Assembly (NCBI GenBank): GCA_900466605.1
Contig: UBMU01000037.1
Span: 109,011 to 173,010 of the forward strand
Length of the DNA stretch: 64,000 nt
Direction of reading: 5' to 3'
Source: Hyphomicrobiales bacterium
GTDB taxonomy: Bacteria > Pseudomonadota > Alphaproteobacteria > Rhizobiales > Rhizobiaceae
Below the pieces are notes generated by a model, which had not been told where the DNA came from, did not search any database, and worked only from the letters and a program-made list of their open reading frames with translations. This document shows positions 1 to 7,951 of the stretch, piece after piece; the stretch's first letter is position 1, and every line of letters begins with the position of its first letter. The translations under genes and the position numbers were made by a program.

Positions 1-181
1 GCGTGCGGTTCGTCATGTCGACGAGCACCCGCTGGCGCAGCTTGATCTTGGCAAAATCGCTCTCATTCGCCTGATAGGTCGACTCCGTCCAAGCACCGGA
101 ATCCGCATAGTCGAAAAACATCTTCGGGACGCGGCGTTGGGCGAGGTTCTTGAGGTCGGCGATCGTGAGAGGAGTGGCCAT
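1..181 (-). CDS. lldD: FMN-dependent L-lactate dehydrogenase, N-terminal part (partial)
   Basis: The reverse strand from position 181 opens with ATG and reads 60 codons before running off the window start. The sequence begins MATPLTIADLKNLAQRRVPK and continues through FFDYADSGAWTESTY, the typical N-terminus of the FMN-dependent alpha-hydroxy-acid dehydrogenase family, closest in memory to bacterial LldD (L-lactate to pyruvate, membrane-associated, electrons to quinone). The FMN-binding and catalytic residues lie outside the window, so substrate cannot be confirmed; glycolate oxidase-like relatives are possible. It reads in the same direction as the quinone reductase gene downstream of its start region, but the two are separate units. 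Confidence 0.75.
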   Translation of the reverse strand, partial: MATPLTIADLKNLAQRRVPKMFFDYADSGAWTESTYQANESDFAKIKLRQRVLVDMTNRT

Positions 182-257
182 GGATAAGACTTTCACATCT
201 GAATAACGCCATGGCCCTTAACATGATTTCCGAGGCGTTGTGTACCTCTTTCGTCGC

Positions 258-1226
258 CTATGGAACAAGAATCAGGCTGCCTGCGGCACGGCCGTCTTCG
301 AGGAATTGCTGGGCTTCTGCGGCGTTCTCCAGAGCGTATTCGCGGGCGATCGTTGCGGTGATACCGGAAGCCAGCATTTCGACCACAGCCTCGGCTGCCT
401 TCAGGTAAGCAGGGGTGTCCGTAATGTAGGCCATGATGCTTGGATGCGTGAGGCATTTTCCGGGTCGAAGCTCGTCGACCGAGACAGGCGGGATCGGACC
501 GCCGGCCTGACCGATCGTCGCGACGACGCCGAATGGACGGACGGACTGAATGGATCTTGCGAGCATGCCGGCGCCGATGCCGTCGTAGGCGACATCGACA
601 CCGCGGTTGTCCGTCAATCGCTTCACAGCGGTGACGACATCTGCGTCTCGGCCGACGATCAGGTTGTCGGCGCCATAACCGTGAGCGAGCTTAGCTTTCT
701 CCTCCGAACTGACTGTTCCGATGACCGTGGCGCCGAGGTGCTTTGCCCATCTTACAAGAATGCTCCCGAGTCCGCCGGCAGCGGCGTGGACAAGAACGGT
801 GGTTCCCGGCTCGACGCGGTAGGTCTTGGTCAGCAGCATATAGGCTGTCAGTCCCTTCAGCATGGATGCCGCCGCGACGTTGGAAGACACGCTATCAGGG
901 AGGCGAACGGCGCGGGCTGCTGGTAACAGCCGCGTTGCAGCATAGGCACCAACCGGTGCGCCGGCGTAAGTGATGCGATCGCCGGGCTGCAGATCCGTGA
1001 CCGCGCTTCCGACCGCTTCGACAGTGCCAGCCCCTTCGACGCCGAGCACGGCGGGATAGGCCGGCAAAGCGTAGAGCCCACGCCGGTGATAAATATCGAG
1101 GAAATTCATGCCGATCGCGTCGTGGCGTATCCGGATTTCGTTTGCGCCCGGCGCCTGTGGTGTTTGTTCCGAGACCTGCAATTGCTCGATGTTGCCTGGC
1201 GCAAGAAGCGTAACGACCTTGTCCAT
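258..1226 (-). CDS. Zinc-independent quinone oxidoreductase (QOR, MDR superfamily)
   Basis: 322-residue medium-chain reductase predicted to pass electrons from NADPH to quinones in the cytoplasm. The N-terminal GroES-like fold carries NFLDIYHRRGLY and GVEGAGTVEAVG; the Rossmann nucleotide site is AAAGGLGSILVRWAKHLGA near residue 150; the catalytic-zinc ligands of alcohol dehydrogenases are absent, which fits the QOR branch. The start is placed at ATG 1226 (MDKVVTLLAPGN) because the further in-frame extension is not family-like and would run into the palindrome at 1257-1279. It is divergent from a LysR gene at 1324, the usual arrangement for a regulator and its target. The true electron acceptor is not known. 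Confidence 0.85.
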   Translation of the reverse strand: MDKVVTLLAPGNIEQLQVSEQTPQAPGANEIRIRHDAIGMNFLDIYHRRGLYALPAYPAVLGVEGAGTVEAVGSAVTDLQPGDRITYAGAPVGAYAATRLLPAARAVRLPDSVSSNVAAASMLKGLTAYMLLTKTYRVEPGTTVLVHAAAGGLGSILVRWAKHLGATVIGTVSSEEKAKLAHGYGADNLIVGRDADVVTAVKRLTDNRGVDVAYDGIGAGMLARSIQSVRPFGVVATIGQAGGPIPPVSVDELRPGKCLTHPSIMAYITDTPAYLKAAEAVVEMLASGITATIAREYALENAAEAQQFLEDGRAAGSLILVP

Positions 1227-1256
1227 GAAAAGTGCACTCCGATTGCTGTTGCAGCC

Positions 1257-1279
1257 ATCATTGCGCATGGCGCAATGAT
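1257..1279. promoter_or_regulatory. Perfect 10-bp inverted repeat, candidate LysR operator
   Basis: ATCATTGCGC and GCGCAATGAT flank a 3-bp ATG spacer, in the divergent region between the quinone reductase and the LysR gene. The core contains the T-N11-A pattern (T at 1262, A at 1274) expected of LysR-type operators. Assignment to the adjacent LysR protein is inference. Confidence 0.6.
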
Positions 1280-1323
1280 CGGAAATTCCCTATCAATTGC
1301 CATTGAATGGGAAAAAATAAGCA

Positions 1324-2175
1324 ATGGTCGATTGGGACAGTCTTCGCTACTTTGCGGCCCTGGCTCGCGCCGGAACGTTGCTCGGGGCCGCTCACACCCT
1401 TGGGGTGGAACATGCGACAGTCGCCCGCCGGGTTGCCGGGCTTGAGGAGCAGATGGGTGTGAAGCTGGTCGACCGGCGTGGGCGCCGCATCGTGCTGACG
1501 CCGGAGGGCGAGCGGGTGGCCGGCATGGCGGAACGGATGGGGCAGGAGGCGCTGGCAGTCGAAAGGCTGGGGCTTGCGGCCGGCGCAACGCTTGCCGGCG
1601 AGGTCCGGATCAGCGCGCCACCGACCCTAGCGGCCGCTATGCTGCCGGCAGCGCTTGTCGCTTTGCGGGCTCGTCACCCAGATATTGGAATCACAATCGT
1701 CGGCGAGACGCGTTACGCCTCGCTCGACAGGCGGGAGGCGGATATTGCGGTTCGCATGACGAAGCCGGAGCAGGGCAATTTCGTCATCAGCAAGCTTGGA
1801 GATGTCGGCTTCGGTTTCTACGCCACGGCTGGCTATCTGGCGGCGACGCCTGAGGCGCAGAGAACCTTCATTGCCTATGATGAAACGATGACGAGCGCCC
1901 CGCAGTCAATGCGGCTTGCCGAGGCGACCGAGGGGAGAAAGGTGGCGCTGAGAGCAACGACGCTGGAATTCCAGCTGGCGGCGGCGCGCGCCGGCGGTGG
2001 CATCGCCATGTTGCCGAATTTCATGCTCGCTGGCGTCGATGATCTCATCGAGGCGATCCCTCAACGGCAGCCGCTGACGCGGGAGCTCTGGCTGGTCGTC
2101 CATGCCGACATCCGCAACGTGCCGATCATCCGGGTTGTCATGGAGGCGCTGAAATCTATCTCGTGGTCGGGCTAG
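1324..2175 (+). CDS. LysR-family transcriptional regulator
   Basis: 283 residues. The N-terminal winged helix-turn-helix reads DSLRYFAALARAGTLLGAAH then VEHATVARRVAGLEEQMG, followed by a substrate-binding domain with the usual two-lobed pattern (LAGEVRISAPPTLAAA, AAARAGGGIAMLPNFML). This HTH with VEHATVARRV is typical of the small LysR group that controls divergent quinone reductases or other redox enzymes. It likely binds the perfect palindrome at 1257-1279 and controls the reductase gene at 258-1226 and itself. Inducer unknown. Confidence 0.88.
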   Translation: MVDWDSLRYFAALARAGTLLGAAHTLGVEHATVARRVAGLEEQMGVKLVDRRGRRIVLTPEGERVAGMAERMGQEALAVERLGLAAGATLAGEVRISAPPTLAAAMLPAALVALRARHPDIGITIVGETRYASLDRREADIAVRMTKPEQGNFVISKLGDVGFGFYATAGYLAATPEAQRTFIAYDETMTSAPQSMRLAEATEGRKVALRATTLEFQLAAARAGGGIAMLPNFMLAGVDDLIEAIPQRQPLTRELWLVVHADIRNVPIIRVVMEALKSISWSG

Positions 2176-2187
2176 CGGCTGCCGGTT

Positions 2188-2865
2188 TTACCGCGTGCGG
2201 TAACGCAGGTGGATGACATCGCCTTCGAGCTGCTCGACCGAAACGAGCGACAGGCTCATTGCCGGCGCTGGAGCGCGGTCGAAGGTCATCGGCATGTTAC
2301 TGCTGCCGTCGGCGACCGGCAGGATCAGCAGGCTGATTTCGTCGATGAGCCCGGCCGACAGGAAGCTGCCGTTGATGCCTCCTCCTCCCTCGAGCAACAG
2401 CCGTTCGATGCCAAAGTCGGAACGGAGGCGTTCGAGCGCCAGAGTGAGGTCGATCTCGTTGTTGCCGGCGAAGAGATAGGAGATGCCATCGCGGCGGAGT
2501 TCTGCCAGATGACTATCAGGCACCGTTTCCGGCAGGATCATCACGATCGCATCACCGTTGATGGCGTCGATGTTCATATGCAGTTTGGCGCCCTGATCGA
2601 CGGCAATGGCGTAAGGACCTCTTGCGGCGCCCGGCGCCTTCCATGTGGTACGTGGCAAAGCCTCGACGACTTCGGCGGGGCTGGGGTCGCCTTCCGCGAA
2701 TTCCGCCATGGTCACGCGTCCGACCAGCCAGGCGTCGCCCTCCATCTGCTGGTGCAGGCGCTCGTAGATCGCGGTGAGGGCGGCGGTCATCTCCTCGGGC
2801 CACTGAGACGGAACGATGCGGCCGTCGATACTCGATCCCATATGCATGATGACGTAAGGCTTCAC
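2188..2865 (-). CDS. RibD C-terminal-domain / dihydrofolate-reductase-like reductase
   Basis: 225 residues of the RibD_C (PF01872) fold, NADPH-dependent pyrimidine reductase-like. The start MKPYVIMHMGSSIDGRI carries the SIDGRI substrate-loop motif, and LLLEGGGGINGSFLSAGLIDEISL near residue 155 is the conserved GGG dinucleotide-binding segment of the family. Stand-alone members of this size are not the riboflavin enzyme itself, since the deaminase domain is missing and no rib genes are nearby; they are usually annotated as dihydrofolate reductase family proteins of unknown substrate. It is followed on the same strand by SDR and aldo/keto reductase genes, so a shared transcript from about 5087 down to 2188 is possible. 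Confidence 0.82.
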   Translation of the reverse strand: MKPYVIMHMGSSIDGRIVPSQWPEEMTAALTAIYERLHQQMEGDAWLVGRVTMAEFAEGDPSPAEVVEALPRTTWKAPGAARGPYAIAVDQGAKLHMNIDAINGDAIVMILPETVPDSHLAELRRDGISYLFAGNNEIDLTLALERLRSDFGIERLLLEGGGGINGSFLSAGLIDEISLLILPVADGSSNMPMTFDRAPAPAMSLSLVSVEQLEGDVIHLRYRTR

Positions 2866-2917
2866 GTTATCCTCCGGGCGGGCGGTGAGAGGCGGCCTGA
2901 AACGGCCGTCCTCGATG

Positions 2918-3655
2918 TCAGTATTCCTGCCTCGTGGGCCGGAACAGGATTTCGTTCACATCGACATCCTCCGGCTGGCTCATGGCGAAGGCCACCATGC
3001 TCGCGAAAGAATCGGCCGGGATTGCCATCTCGTAGACCTTGCGGACGCGCTCGGCGACGTCAGGTGCCGTGATGCTGTCGGGCAGTTCGGTGGCAACGGC
3101 GCCCGGCGAGATGATCGTCGTGCGGATGTTGTATGGCTTCACCTCCTGGCGCAGCCCTTCGGAAATGACGCGCACGCCATGCTTGGTCGCGGCATAGACG
3201 GCGCCGCCTGGATTGACCTTATGGCCGGCCACCGACGAGACGTTGATAATTTGACCGCTCTTCTGCTCCTTCATGTAGGGCAGCGCTGCGGCAATGCCGT
3301 AGAGTACGCCCTTGAGGTTGACATCGATCATCCGGTCCCAATCCTCGACCTTGCCGCGCTCCAGCGGAGAGTGCGGCATCAGACCGGCATTGTTGACGAT
3401 GACGTCGATGCGGCCGTGCAGCCGAACGGCGTGATCGACCAGACGCTTGACCTGATCGACCTTGGTTACGTCGGTCTCGACGACGGCATCCGAGGCGAGG
3501 CCGAGTTCGCCGGCGATCGCATTCAGCCGGTCGAGACGCCGGGCGCCGAGAACGAGTTTGGCACCGTCCCTTGCCAGGCGCCGGGCTGCAGCTTCGCCAA
3601 GGCCGCTGCTTGCGCCCGTTATCACGACGACCTTATTTTTGATGCCGTCAGTCAT
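2918..3655 (-). CDS. SDR-family NAD(P)-dependent oxidoreductase
   Basis: 245-residue classical short-chain dehydrogenase. Visible signatures are the cofactor motif TGASSGLGEAAAR (about 14-26), NNAG near residue 88, catalytic Ser in INVSSVAGH, and the YAATK catalytic Tyr/Lys motif near 155-159. The fingerprint matches the YdfG-like group that reduces small aldehydes, ketones or hydroxy acids; the substrate cannot be told from sequence. It lies 31 bp downstream of the aldo/keto reductase gene (ends 3687), suggesting co-transcription of reductases with the cupin gene. Confidence 0.85.
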   Translation of the reverse strand: MTDGIKNKVVVITGASSGLGEAAARRLARDGAKLVLGARRLDRLNAIAGELGLASDAVVETDVTKVDQVKRLVDHAVRLHGRIDVIVNNAGLMPHSPLERGKVEDWDRMIDVNLKGVLYGIAAALPYMKEQKSGQIINVSSVAGHKVNPGGAVYAATKHGVRVISEGLRQEVKPYNIRTTIISPGAVATELPDSITAPDVAERVRKVYEMAIPADSFASMVAFAMSQPEDVDVNEILFRPTRQEY

Positions 3656-3686
3656 GGCGGATTCCTTCCGTGTGCTTCGTCGCCGC

Positions 3687-4676
3687 TCAGCGGTCGACCC
3701 TTGCCTGGAGATGTGCCGGATAGCGGTCGCCCTCGACCTTTATGTCGGCGAGCGCTGTTTCGATGGCGGCAAGATCGTCGGCCGTCAGCTGGACGGTGGC
3801 GCCGCCGACGTTCTCTTCCAGACGATGCATCTTCGTCGTGCCGGGGATCGGAACGATCCAGGGCTTGCGAGCCAGCAACCAGGCAAGCGCGATCTGCGCC
3901 GGCGTCGCCCCCTTGTCGCGGGCGATCTCGCCCAGCCGATCGACGAGCGCCTGATTGGCCTTGCGGGCTTCGGCGGAGAAGCGCGGAACAACGTTGCGGA
4001 AGTCCTTGCTGTCGAAGGTCGTCGCCTCGTTGATCGCGCCGGTCAGGAAGCCCTTGCCGAGCGGGCTGAATGGAACGAAGCCGATGCCGAGTTCCTCGAG
4101 TGTCGGCAAAATGTCCTGTTCCGGTTCGCGCCACCACAGCGAATATTCGCTCTGAAGAGCGGCGACCGGCTGTACCGCATGCGCGCGGCGGATCGTTCTG
4201 ACGCCTGCTTCGGAAAGGCCGAAATGCTTGACCTTGCCTTCGCTGATGAGGTCCTTGACCGTGCCGGCGACGTCCTCGATCGGCACATCAGGATCGACGC
4301 GGTGCTGGTAGAAGAGGTCGATCACGTCGGTATTGAGGCGCTTCAGTGCGGCGTCGGCAACCTCCCTGATATGGGCGGGGCGGCTGTTCATACCGCTCTG
4401 GCCGCCATCAGGACCGAAGTTGAAGCCGAACTTGGTGGCGATGACGACCTTGTCGCGGAACGGCGAAAGCGCCTCGCCGAGCAGGGTTTCGTTCTTGTAG
4501 GGGCCGTAGGCTTCCGCGGTGTCAAAGAAAGTGACGCCGCGTTCGAAGGCGGCGCGGATCAGTTTGATTGCATCCGCAGTGTCCGTTGCCGGGCCGTAGC
4601 CGTAGCTCAAGCCCATGCATCCAAGACCGAGGGCGGATACTTCGAGGCCGCTGTTTCCGAGTGTGCGCTTTTGCAT
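3687..4676 (-). CDS. Aldo/keto reductase
   Basis: 329 residues, a cytoplasmic NADPH-dependent TIM-barrel reductase. It starts MQKRTLGNSGLEVSALGLGC, then shows FDTAEAYGPYKNE with catalytic Asp and Tyr (about 50-60), a Lys in VVIATKFGF, and the cofactor-binding end PIPGTTKMHRLEENVGG near 280. The YEAxxYG pattern and length match the AKR13 / YhdN-like bacterial group acting on small aldehydes. Between the cupin gene (15 bp upstream) and the SDR gene on the same strand. Likely a general carbonyl-detoxification enzyme; substrate unknown. Confidence 0.87.
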   Translation of the reverse strand: MQKRTLGNSGLEVSALGLGCMGLSYGYGPATDTADAIKLIRAAFERGVTFFDTAEAYGPYKNETLLGEALSPFRDKVVIATKFGFNFGPDGGQSGMNSRPAHIREVADAALKRLNTDVIDLFYQHRVDPDVPIEDVAGTVKDLISEGKVKHFGLSEAGVRTIRRAHAVQPVAALQSEYSLWWREPEQDILPTLEELGIGFVPFSPLGKGFLTGAINEATTFDSKDFRNVVPRFSAEARKANQALVDRLGEIARDKGATPAQIALAWLLARKPWIVPIPGTTKMHRLEENVGGATVQLTADDLAAIETALADIKVEGDRYPAHLQARVDR

Positions 4677-4691
4677 GGAGTTTTCCTTTTC

Positions 4692-5087
4692 CTAGCCCTG
4701 GTATTGTTCGTCGGTGACCTTTTCCATCCAGTCGACCACCTTGCCATCGAGGGCCTCGGCGATCGCGATGTGGGTCATGGCTGTTGCCGCGGATGCGCCG
4801 TGCCAATGCTTCTCGCCCGGTTCGAACCAGATGATATCGCCGGCGCGGATGTCTTCGACCGGTCCGCCTTCGCGTTGCGCGCGACCGCTGCCGGAGAGGA
4901 CGACCAGTGTCTGACCGAGCGGATGCGTGTGCCAGGCGGTGCGCGCACCCGGCTCGAAGGTCACCGTTGCTCCGCCGACGCGCGCCGGTGCCGTCGCGCT
5001 GAACGGCGCATCGATGCGGACCGTCCCGGTGAAGTAGTCCGCCGGTCCCATGGCGGATGGATCGGAGCCGTTTCGCTTGATTTTCAT
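4692..5087 (-). CDS. Cupin-domain protein
   Basis: 131-residue single cupin. Metal-site motifs are visible: GARTAWHTHPLGQTLVVLSG with HTH (about 54-56), and W-FEPGEKHWHGASA with a further His near 93-96. This pattern fits the (R)-mandelonitrile lyase-like / carboxymuconolactone-linked cupins found beside aldo/keto reductases. It is the first gene of the minus-strand reductase set 5087-2188, and is divergent from the LysR gene at 5211, which probably controls it. Enzymatic activity is not established. Confidence 0.82.
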   Translation of the reverse strand: MKIKRNGSDPSAMGPADYFTGTVRIDAPFSATAPARVGGATVTFEPGARTAWHTHPLGQTLVVLSGSGRAQREGGPVEDIRAGDIIWFEPGEKHWHGASAATAMTHIAIAEALDGKVVDWMEKVTDEQYQG

Positions 5088-5109
5088 CTTTCGTCCTTTC
5101 GTGAGCTTA

Positions 5110-5124
5110 CGAGCATGGTGCTCG
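5110..5124. promoter_or_regulatory. Perfect 6-bp inverted repeat in divergent promoter
   Basis: CGAGCA-TGG-TGCTCG lies between the cupin gene and the LysR gene, 23 bp upstream of the cupin start. A good candidate for the operator of the LysR protein encoded at 5211-6104, although no T-N11-A fits exactly on its centre. Confidence 0.4.
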
Positions 5125-5210
5125 GCTGACGCTTGGAGGGAGATTTAGTGCGGATGCTTTCCTACGATTAGATGGTATAAACGGCATGGTCTTATGAGTA
5201 GGATTCATGA

Positions 5211-6104
5211 ATGACGCGGCAATCGATCAACGACCTCATCGCCTTTCTGGCCGTGGCGCGGGAGAGAAGCTTCACGAAGGCCGCTGCCAAACTCGGCGTA
5301 TCGCAATCCGCGCTCAGCCATACGGTCCGCAGCCTTGAAACGCGCCTCGGCCTGCGGTTGCTGACACGCACGACACGCAGCGTGTCGCCGACGGAGGCAG
5401 GGGAGCGGCTGCTGAGTTCGATCGGTCCACGTTTCGACGAGATCGAGAGCGAGCTGGCCGCGCTCAGCGAATTTCGCGAGAAGCCGGCGGGTACGATCCG
5501 CATCACCGCGGGAGAGCATGCCGCCGACGCTATCCTCTGGCCGGCGTTGGAGAAGCTGTTGCCCGATTATCCCGATATCAATGTCGAGATCATCGTCGAT
5601 TATGGGCTGACCGACATCGTCGCCGAACGTTACGATGCCGGCGTCCGCCTTGGCGAGCAGGTGGCGAAGGACATGATCGCCGTGCGCATCGGCCCTGACA
5701 TGCGGATGGCTGTGGTGGGGGCGCCTGCCTATTTCGAGCGGCGGCCGAGGCCGCAGACGCCCGCTGATCTCACCGACCACAACTGCATCAATCTGCGCCT
5801 GCCGACCTATGGCGGGGTCTATGCCTGGGAGTTCGAGAAGGACGGGCGCGAAGTGAAGGTGCGTGTGGAAGGGCAGCTGGTGTTCAACAATGCGCAGCTA
5901 CGGCTGAACGCGGCACTTTCGGGCCTTGGTCTGGCGTTCGTGCCGGAAGCGCTGGTAGAACAGCCTCTGTCCGATGGGCGGCTCATCCGCGTGCTTGACG
6001 ATTGGTGCGCGCCTTTCCCCGGGTACCATCTCTACTATACGAGCCGTCGGCAGACCTCGCCGGCCTTCGCCCTGCTGGTCAATGCGCTTCGCTACCGGGG
6101 GTGA
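5211..6104 (+). CDS. LysR-family transcriptional regulator
   Basis: 297 residues. The N-terminal HTH reads DLIAFLAVARERSFTKAAAK then SQSALSHTVRSLETRLGLRL; the effector domain holds the PAGTIRITAGEHAADAILWP segment typical of the large CrgA/DmlR-like LysR group. The ATG at 5211 is used. It is divergent from the cupin/aldo-keto reductase/SDR series and is the obvious regulator for it, probably responding to an electrophile or quinone-like compound, but that is inference from position only. Confidence 0.88.
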   Translation: MTRQSINDLIAFLAVARERSFTKAAAKLGVSQSALSHTVRSLETRLGLRLLTRTTRSVSPTEAGERLLSSIGPRFDEIESELAALSEFREKPAGTIRITAGEHAADAILWPALEKLLPDYPDINVEIIVDYGLTDIVAERYDAGVRLGEQVAKDMIAVRIGPDMRMAVVGAPAYFERRPRPQTPADLTDHNCINLRLPTYGGVYAWEFEKDGREVKVRVEGQLVFNNAQLRLNAALSGLGLAFVPEALVEQPLSDGRLIRVLDDWCAPFPGYHLYYTSRRQTSPAFALLVNALRYRG

Positions 6105-6169
6105 CGTGAACTCGATCTGCCCACCGTTTGCGGGCAGATGGTCGATGTTGAAGATCGGAGTGAAGGATC

Positions 6170-7477
6170 TCAGATCGCGCTCTTGGCCGCGACACCTGCC
6201 ACGTAGGTTTCCGCAATCGCGCGGTCGTCACCCATGGTCTGCAGCAGGAAGAGTTCTTCCGGCAGCGTCTTCACCACTTCCATCTTCAGCGCCATGGCGG
6301 GCGTCGCGGCGGCGTTGAGGACGATGATATCGGCGTCCGATCCGACGTCGAGCGTACCGATCCGGTCGGCAAGCGACAGCGACCGGGCGTTGCCAAGTGT
6401 CATGTGGTAGTAGCTCTCCAGCGGGTTCAGGCGTTCGCCGAGCAGCTGCTGGATCTTGTAGGCCTCGTCCATGGTGCGCAGCATCGAATAGCTTGAGCCT
6501 CCGCCGATATCGGTGGCGACGCCTATCCGTACCGGTTTTTCTCGTCGGGCGAGCGCTTTCAGCGGGAAAAGGCCGGAGCCGAGGAAGAGGTTCGAGGTCG
6601 GGCAATGGACCGCGACCGAGCCTGCTTCGCTCATCGCGTCTGCTTCGCGATCCGAAAGGTGGATGCAGTGGCCGAAGAGCGTCTTGTCGCCGAGCAGGCC
6701 GTAGCGGGCATAGATATCGGTGTAGTCGGTCGCCTCGGGATAGAGCTCGCAGGTGAACTTGATCTCGTCGTGGTTCTCCGAGAGATGCGTCTGGATGTGC
6801 AGATCGGGAAATTCGCGGGCAAGCGCCTGGGTGGCTTCCATCTGCGCCGGCGTCGAGGTGATGGCGAAGCGCGGGGTGATGGCGACGTGGTTGCGTCCCT
6901 TGCCGTGCCACTCGCCGATAATCTGGCGAGTCTCGTCGTAGCCCACCTGAGGTGTATCGAGCAGGCCCTGCGGGGCGTTGCGGTCCATCATCACCTTGCC
7001 GCCGACCATGCGCATGTTGCGCTTCATCGCTTCGGCGAAAAAGGCGTCGGCGGAGGTCTTGTGGACGGAGCAGTAAGCGACCGCCGTCGTCGTGCCGTGG
7101 CGCACGAGCTCGTCGTAGAAATGCCCGGCGATCCGCTGGGCGTGACCGCTTTCGACGAAGCGGCATTCTTCGGGAAAGGTGTAGGTGTTCAGCCATTCCA
7201 GGAGGTTTGCCGCGTATGAGGCGATGACCTGCATCTGCGGGAAGTGCAGGTGCATGTCGATAAACCCAGGCATGATCAGATGCGGGCGATGATCGACGGT
7301 CAATGCATCGGTGGGGGCTTGTGCGCTCACCGCGTCGTAAGCGCCGCAGGCAACGATCAGGCCGTCCCTGATCAGGAGGCCGCCATCACTTTCATAGAGG
7401 TAGCTTCCGGTATCGCCAAGGTTATCAGGCGCACGCAGGAAGGAGAGCAGCCGGCCGCGGAGAAGTGTATGTGTCAT
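6170..7477 (-). CDS. guaD: Guanine deaminase
   Basis: 435-residue amidohydrolase that converts guanine to xanthine and ammonia. The zinc-site motif HLHFPQ follows PGFID (about 72-80), TAVAYCSVHKTSADAF, the QTHLSENHDEIKF segment with metal His near 240, FGHCIHLSDREADAM, and TDIGGGSSYSMLRTMDEAYK with catalytic Asp near 330 are all as in GuaD. Length is normal for the family. It sits just downstream of puuD on the same strand with the xdhAB genes a few kb away, making a purine-degradation neighbourhood; its product xanthine is the substrate of XdhAB. Confidence 0.93.
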   Translation of the reverse strand: MTHTLLRGRLLSFLRAPDNLGDTGSYLYESDGGLLIRDGLIVACGAYDAVSAQAPTDALTVDHRPHLIMPGFIDMHLHFPQMQVIASYAANLLEWLNTYTFPEECRFVESGHAQRIAGHFYDELVRHGTTTAVAYCSVHKTSADAFFAEAMKRNMRMVGGKVMMDRNAPQGLLDTPQVGYDETRQIIGEWHGKGRNHVAITPRFAITSTPAQMEATQALAREFPDLHIQTHLSENHDEIKFTCELYPEATDYTDIYARYGLLGDKTLFGHCIHLSDREADAMSEAGSVAVHCPTSNLFLGSGLFPLKALARREKPVRIGVATDIGGGSSYSMLRTMDEAYKIQQLLGERLNPLESYYHMTLGNARSLSLADRIGTLDVGSDADIIVLNAAATPAMALKMEVVKTLPEELFLLQTMGDDRAIAETYVAGVAAKSAI

Positions 7478-7519
7478 GGCGTTCTGCCTCTATCGATTGT
7501 CTTGTTGTCGCGGCGTCTG

Positions 7520-7951
7520 TCAGGGCGCCGGCTGGGCGGCAATGGCCGCCGGCGTCGCGGCGCAGCCGTACATGGTCTTCCCCTCGAATACCAGAACGGC
7601 GCTCAACGGATAGTGACGGTCAGACATGCCGTCGGAGCAATTGCCTTTGGTCAGCGTCAGCTTGAAGGGCGCCGGTCCGTTGGCAACCGTCCAGGTGGCA
7701 CGATCGTTCTCGACGGCCGGGCCAGGGTTGGGGCTCTTGGCGTCCTCGACACCCGGGCGGCTGAAGGTAAGGTCGTCGGCGCGGATCTTGATCGCCCAGA
7801 AGGGTTCCGTGCCGAGTGCATTAAGATCGCCGTCAAAATCACCTGAAGCTGCTGTTGGACTGCCCTTCGCTGTCGTCGCATCATTGCTGCCCTGACCGCA
7901 GGCAGTCAGAGTGGCGGTGAGGAGCAGGGCGCGAAGGGCGGCTGACATCAT
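7520..7951 (-). CDS. Putative lipoprotein, COG3650-like
   Basis: 143 residues. A short hydrophobic leader ends in LLLTATLTACGQGSN, a lipobox with Cys at about residue 18, so export and lipid anchoring are likely. The mature part holds LNALGTEPFWAIKI and a later MSDRHYPLSAVLV, the GTEPFW motif of a family of periplasmic COG3650-type proteins of unknown role (often annotated as membrane or HslJ-like lipoproteins). The ATG overlaps the puuD stop by 4 bp (ATGA), so it is translationally coupled to the urate hydroxylase and followed 43 bp later by guaD. A link to purine metabolism is only positional. Confidence 0.75.
   Translation of the reverse strand: MMSAALRALLLTATLTACGQGSNDATTAKGSPTAASGDFDGDLNALGTEPFWAIKIRADDLTFSRPGVEDAKSPNPGPAVENDRATWTVANGPAPFKLTLTKGNCSDGMSDRHYPLSAVLVFEGKTMYGCAATPAAIAAQPAP

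Noticed and set aside
3462..5129. 555-codon plus-strand frame over SDR, aldo/keto reductase and cupin genes
   Set aside because: It spans three real genes on the opposite strand and has no family features.
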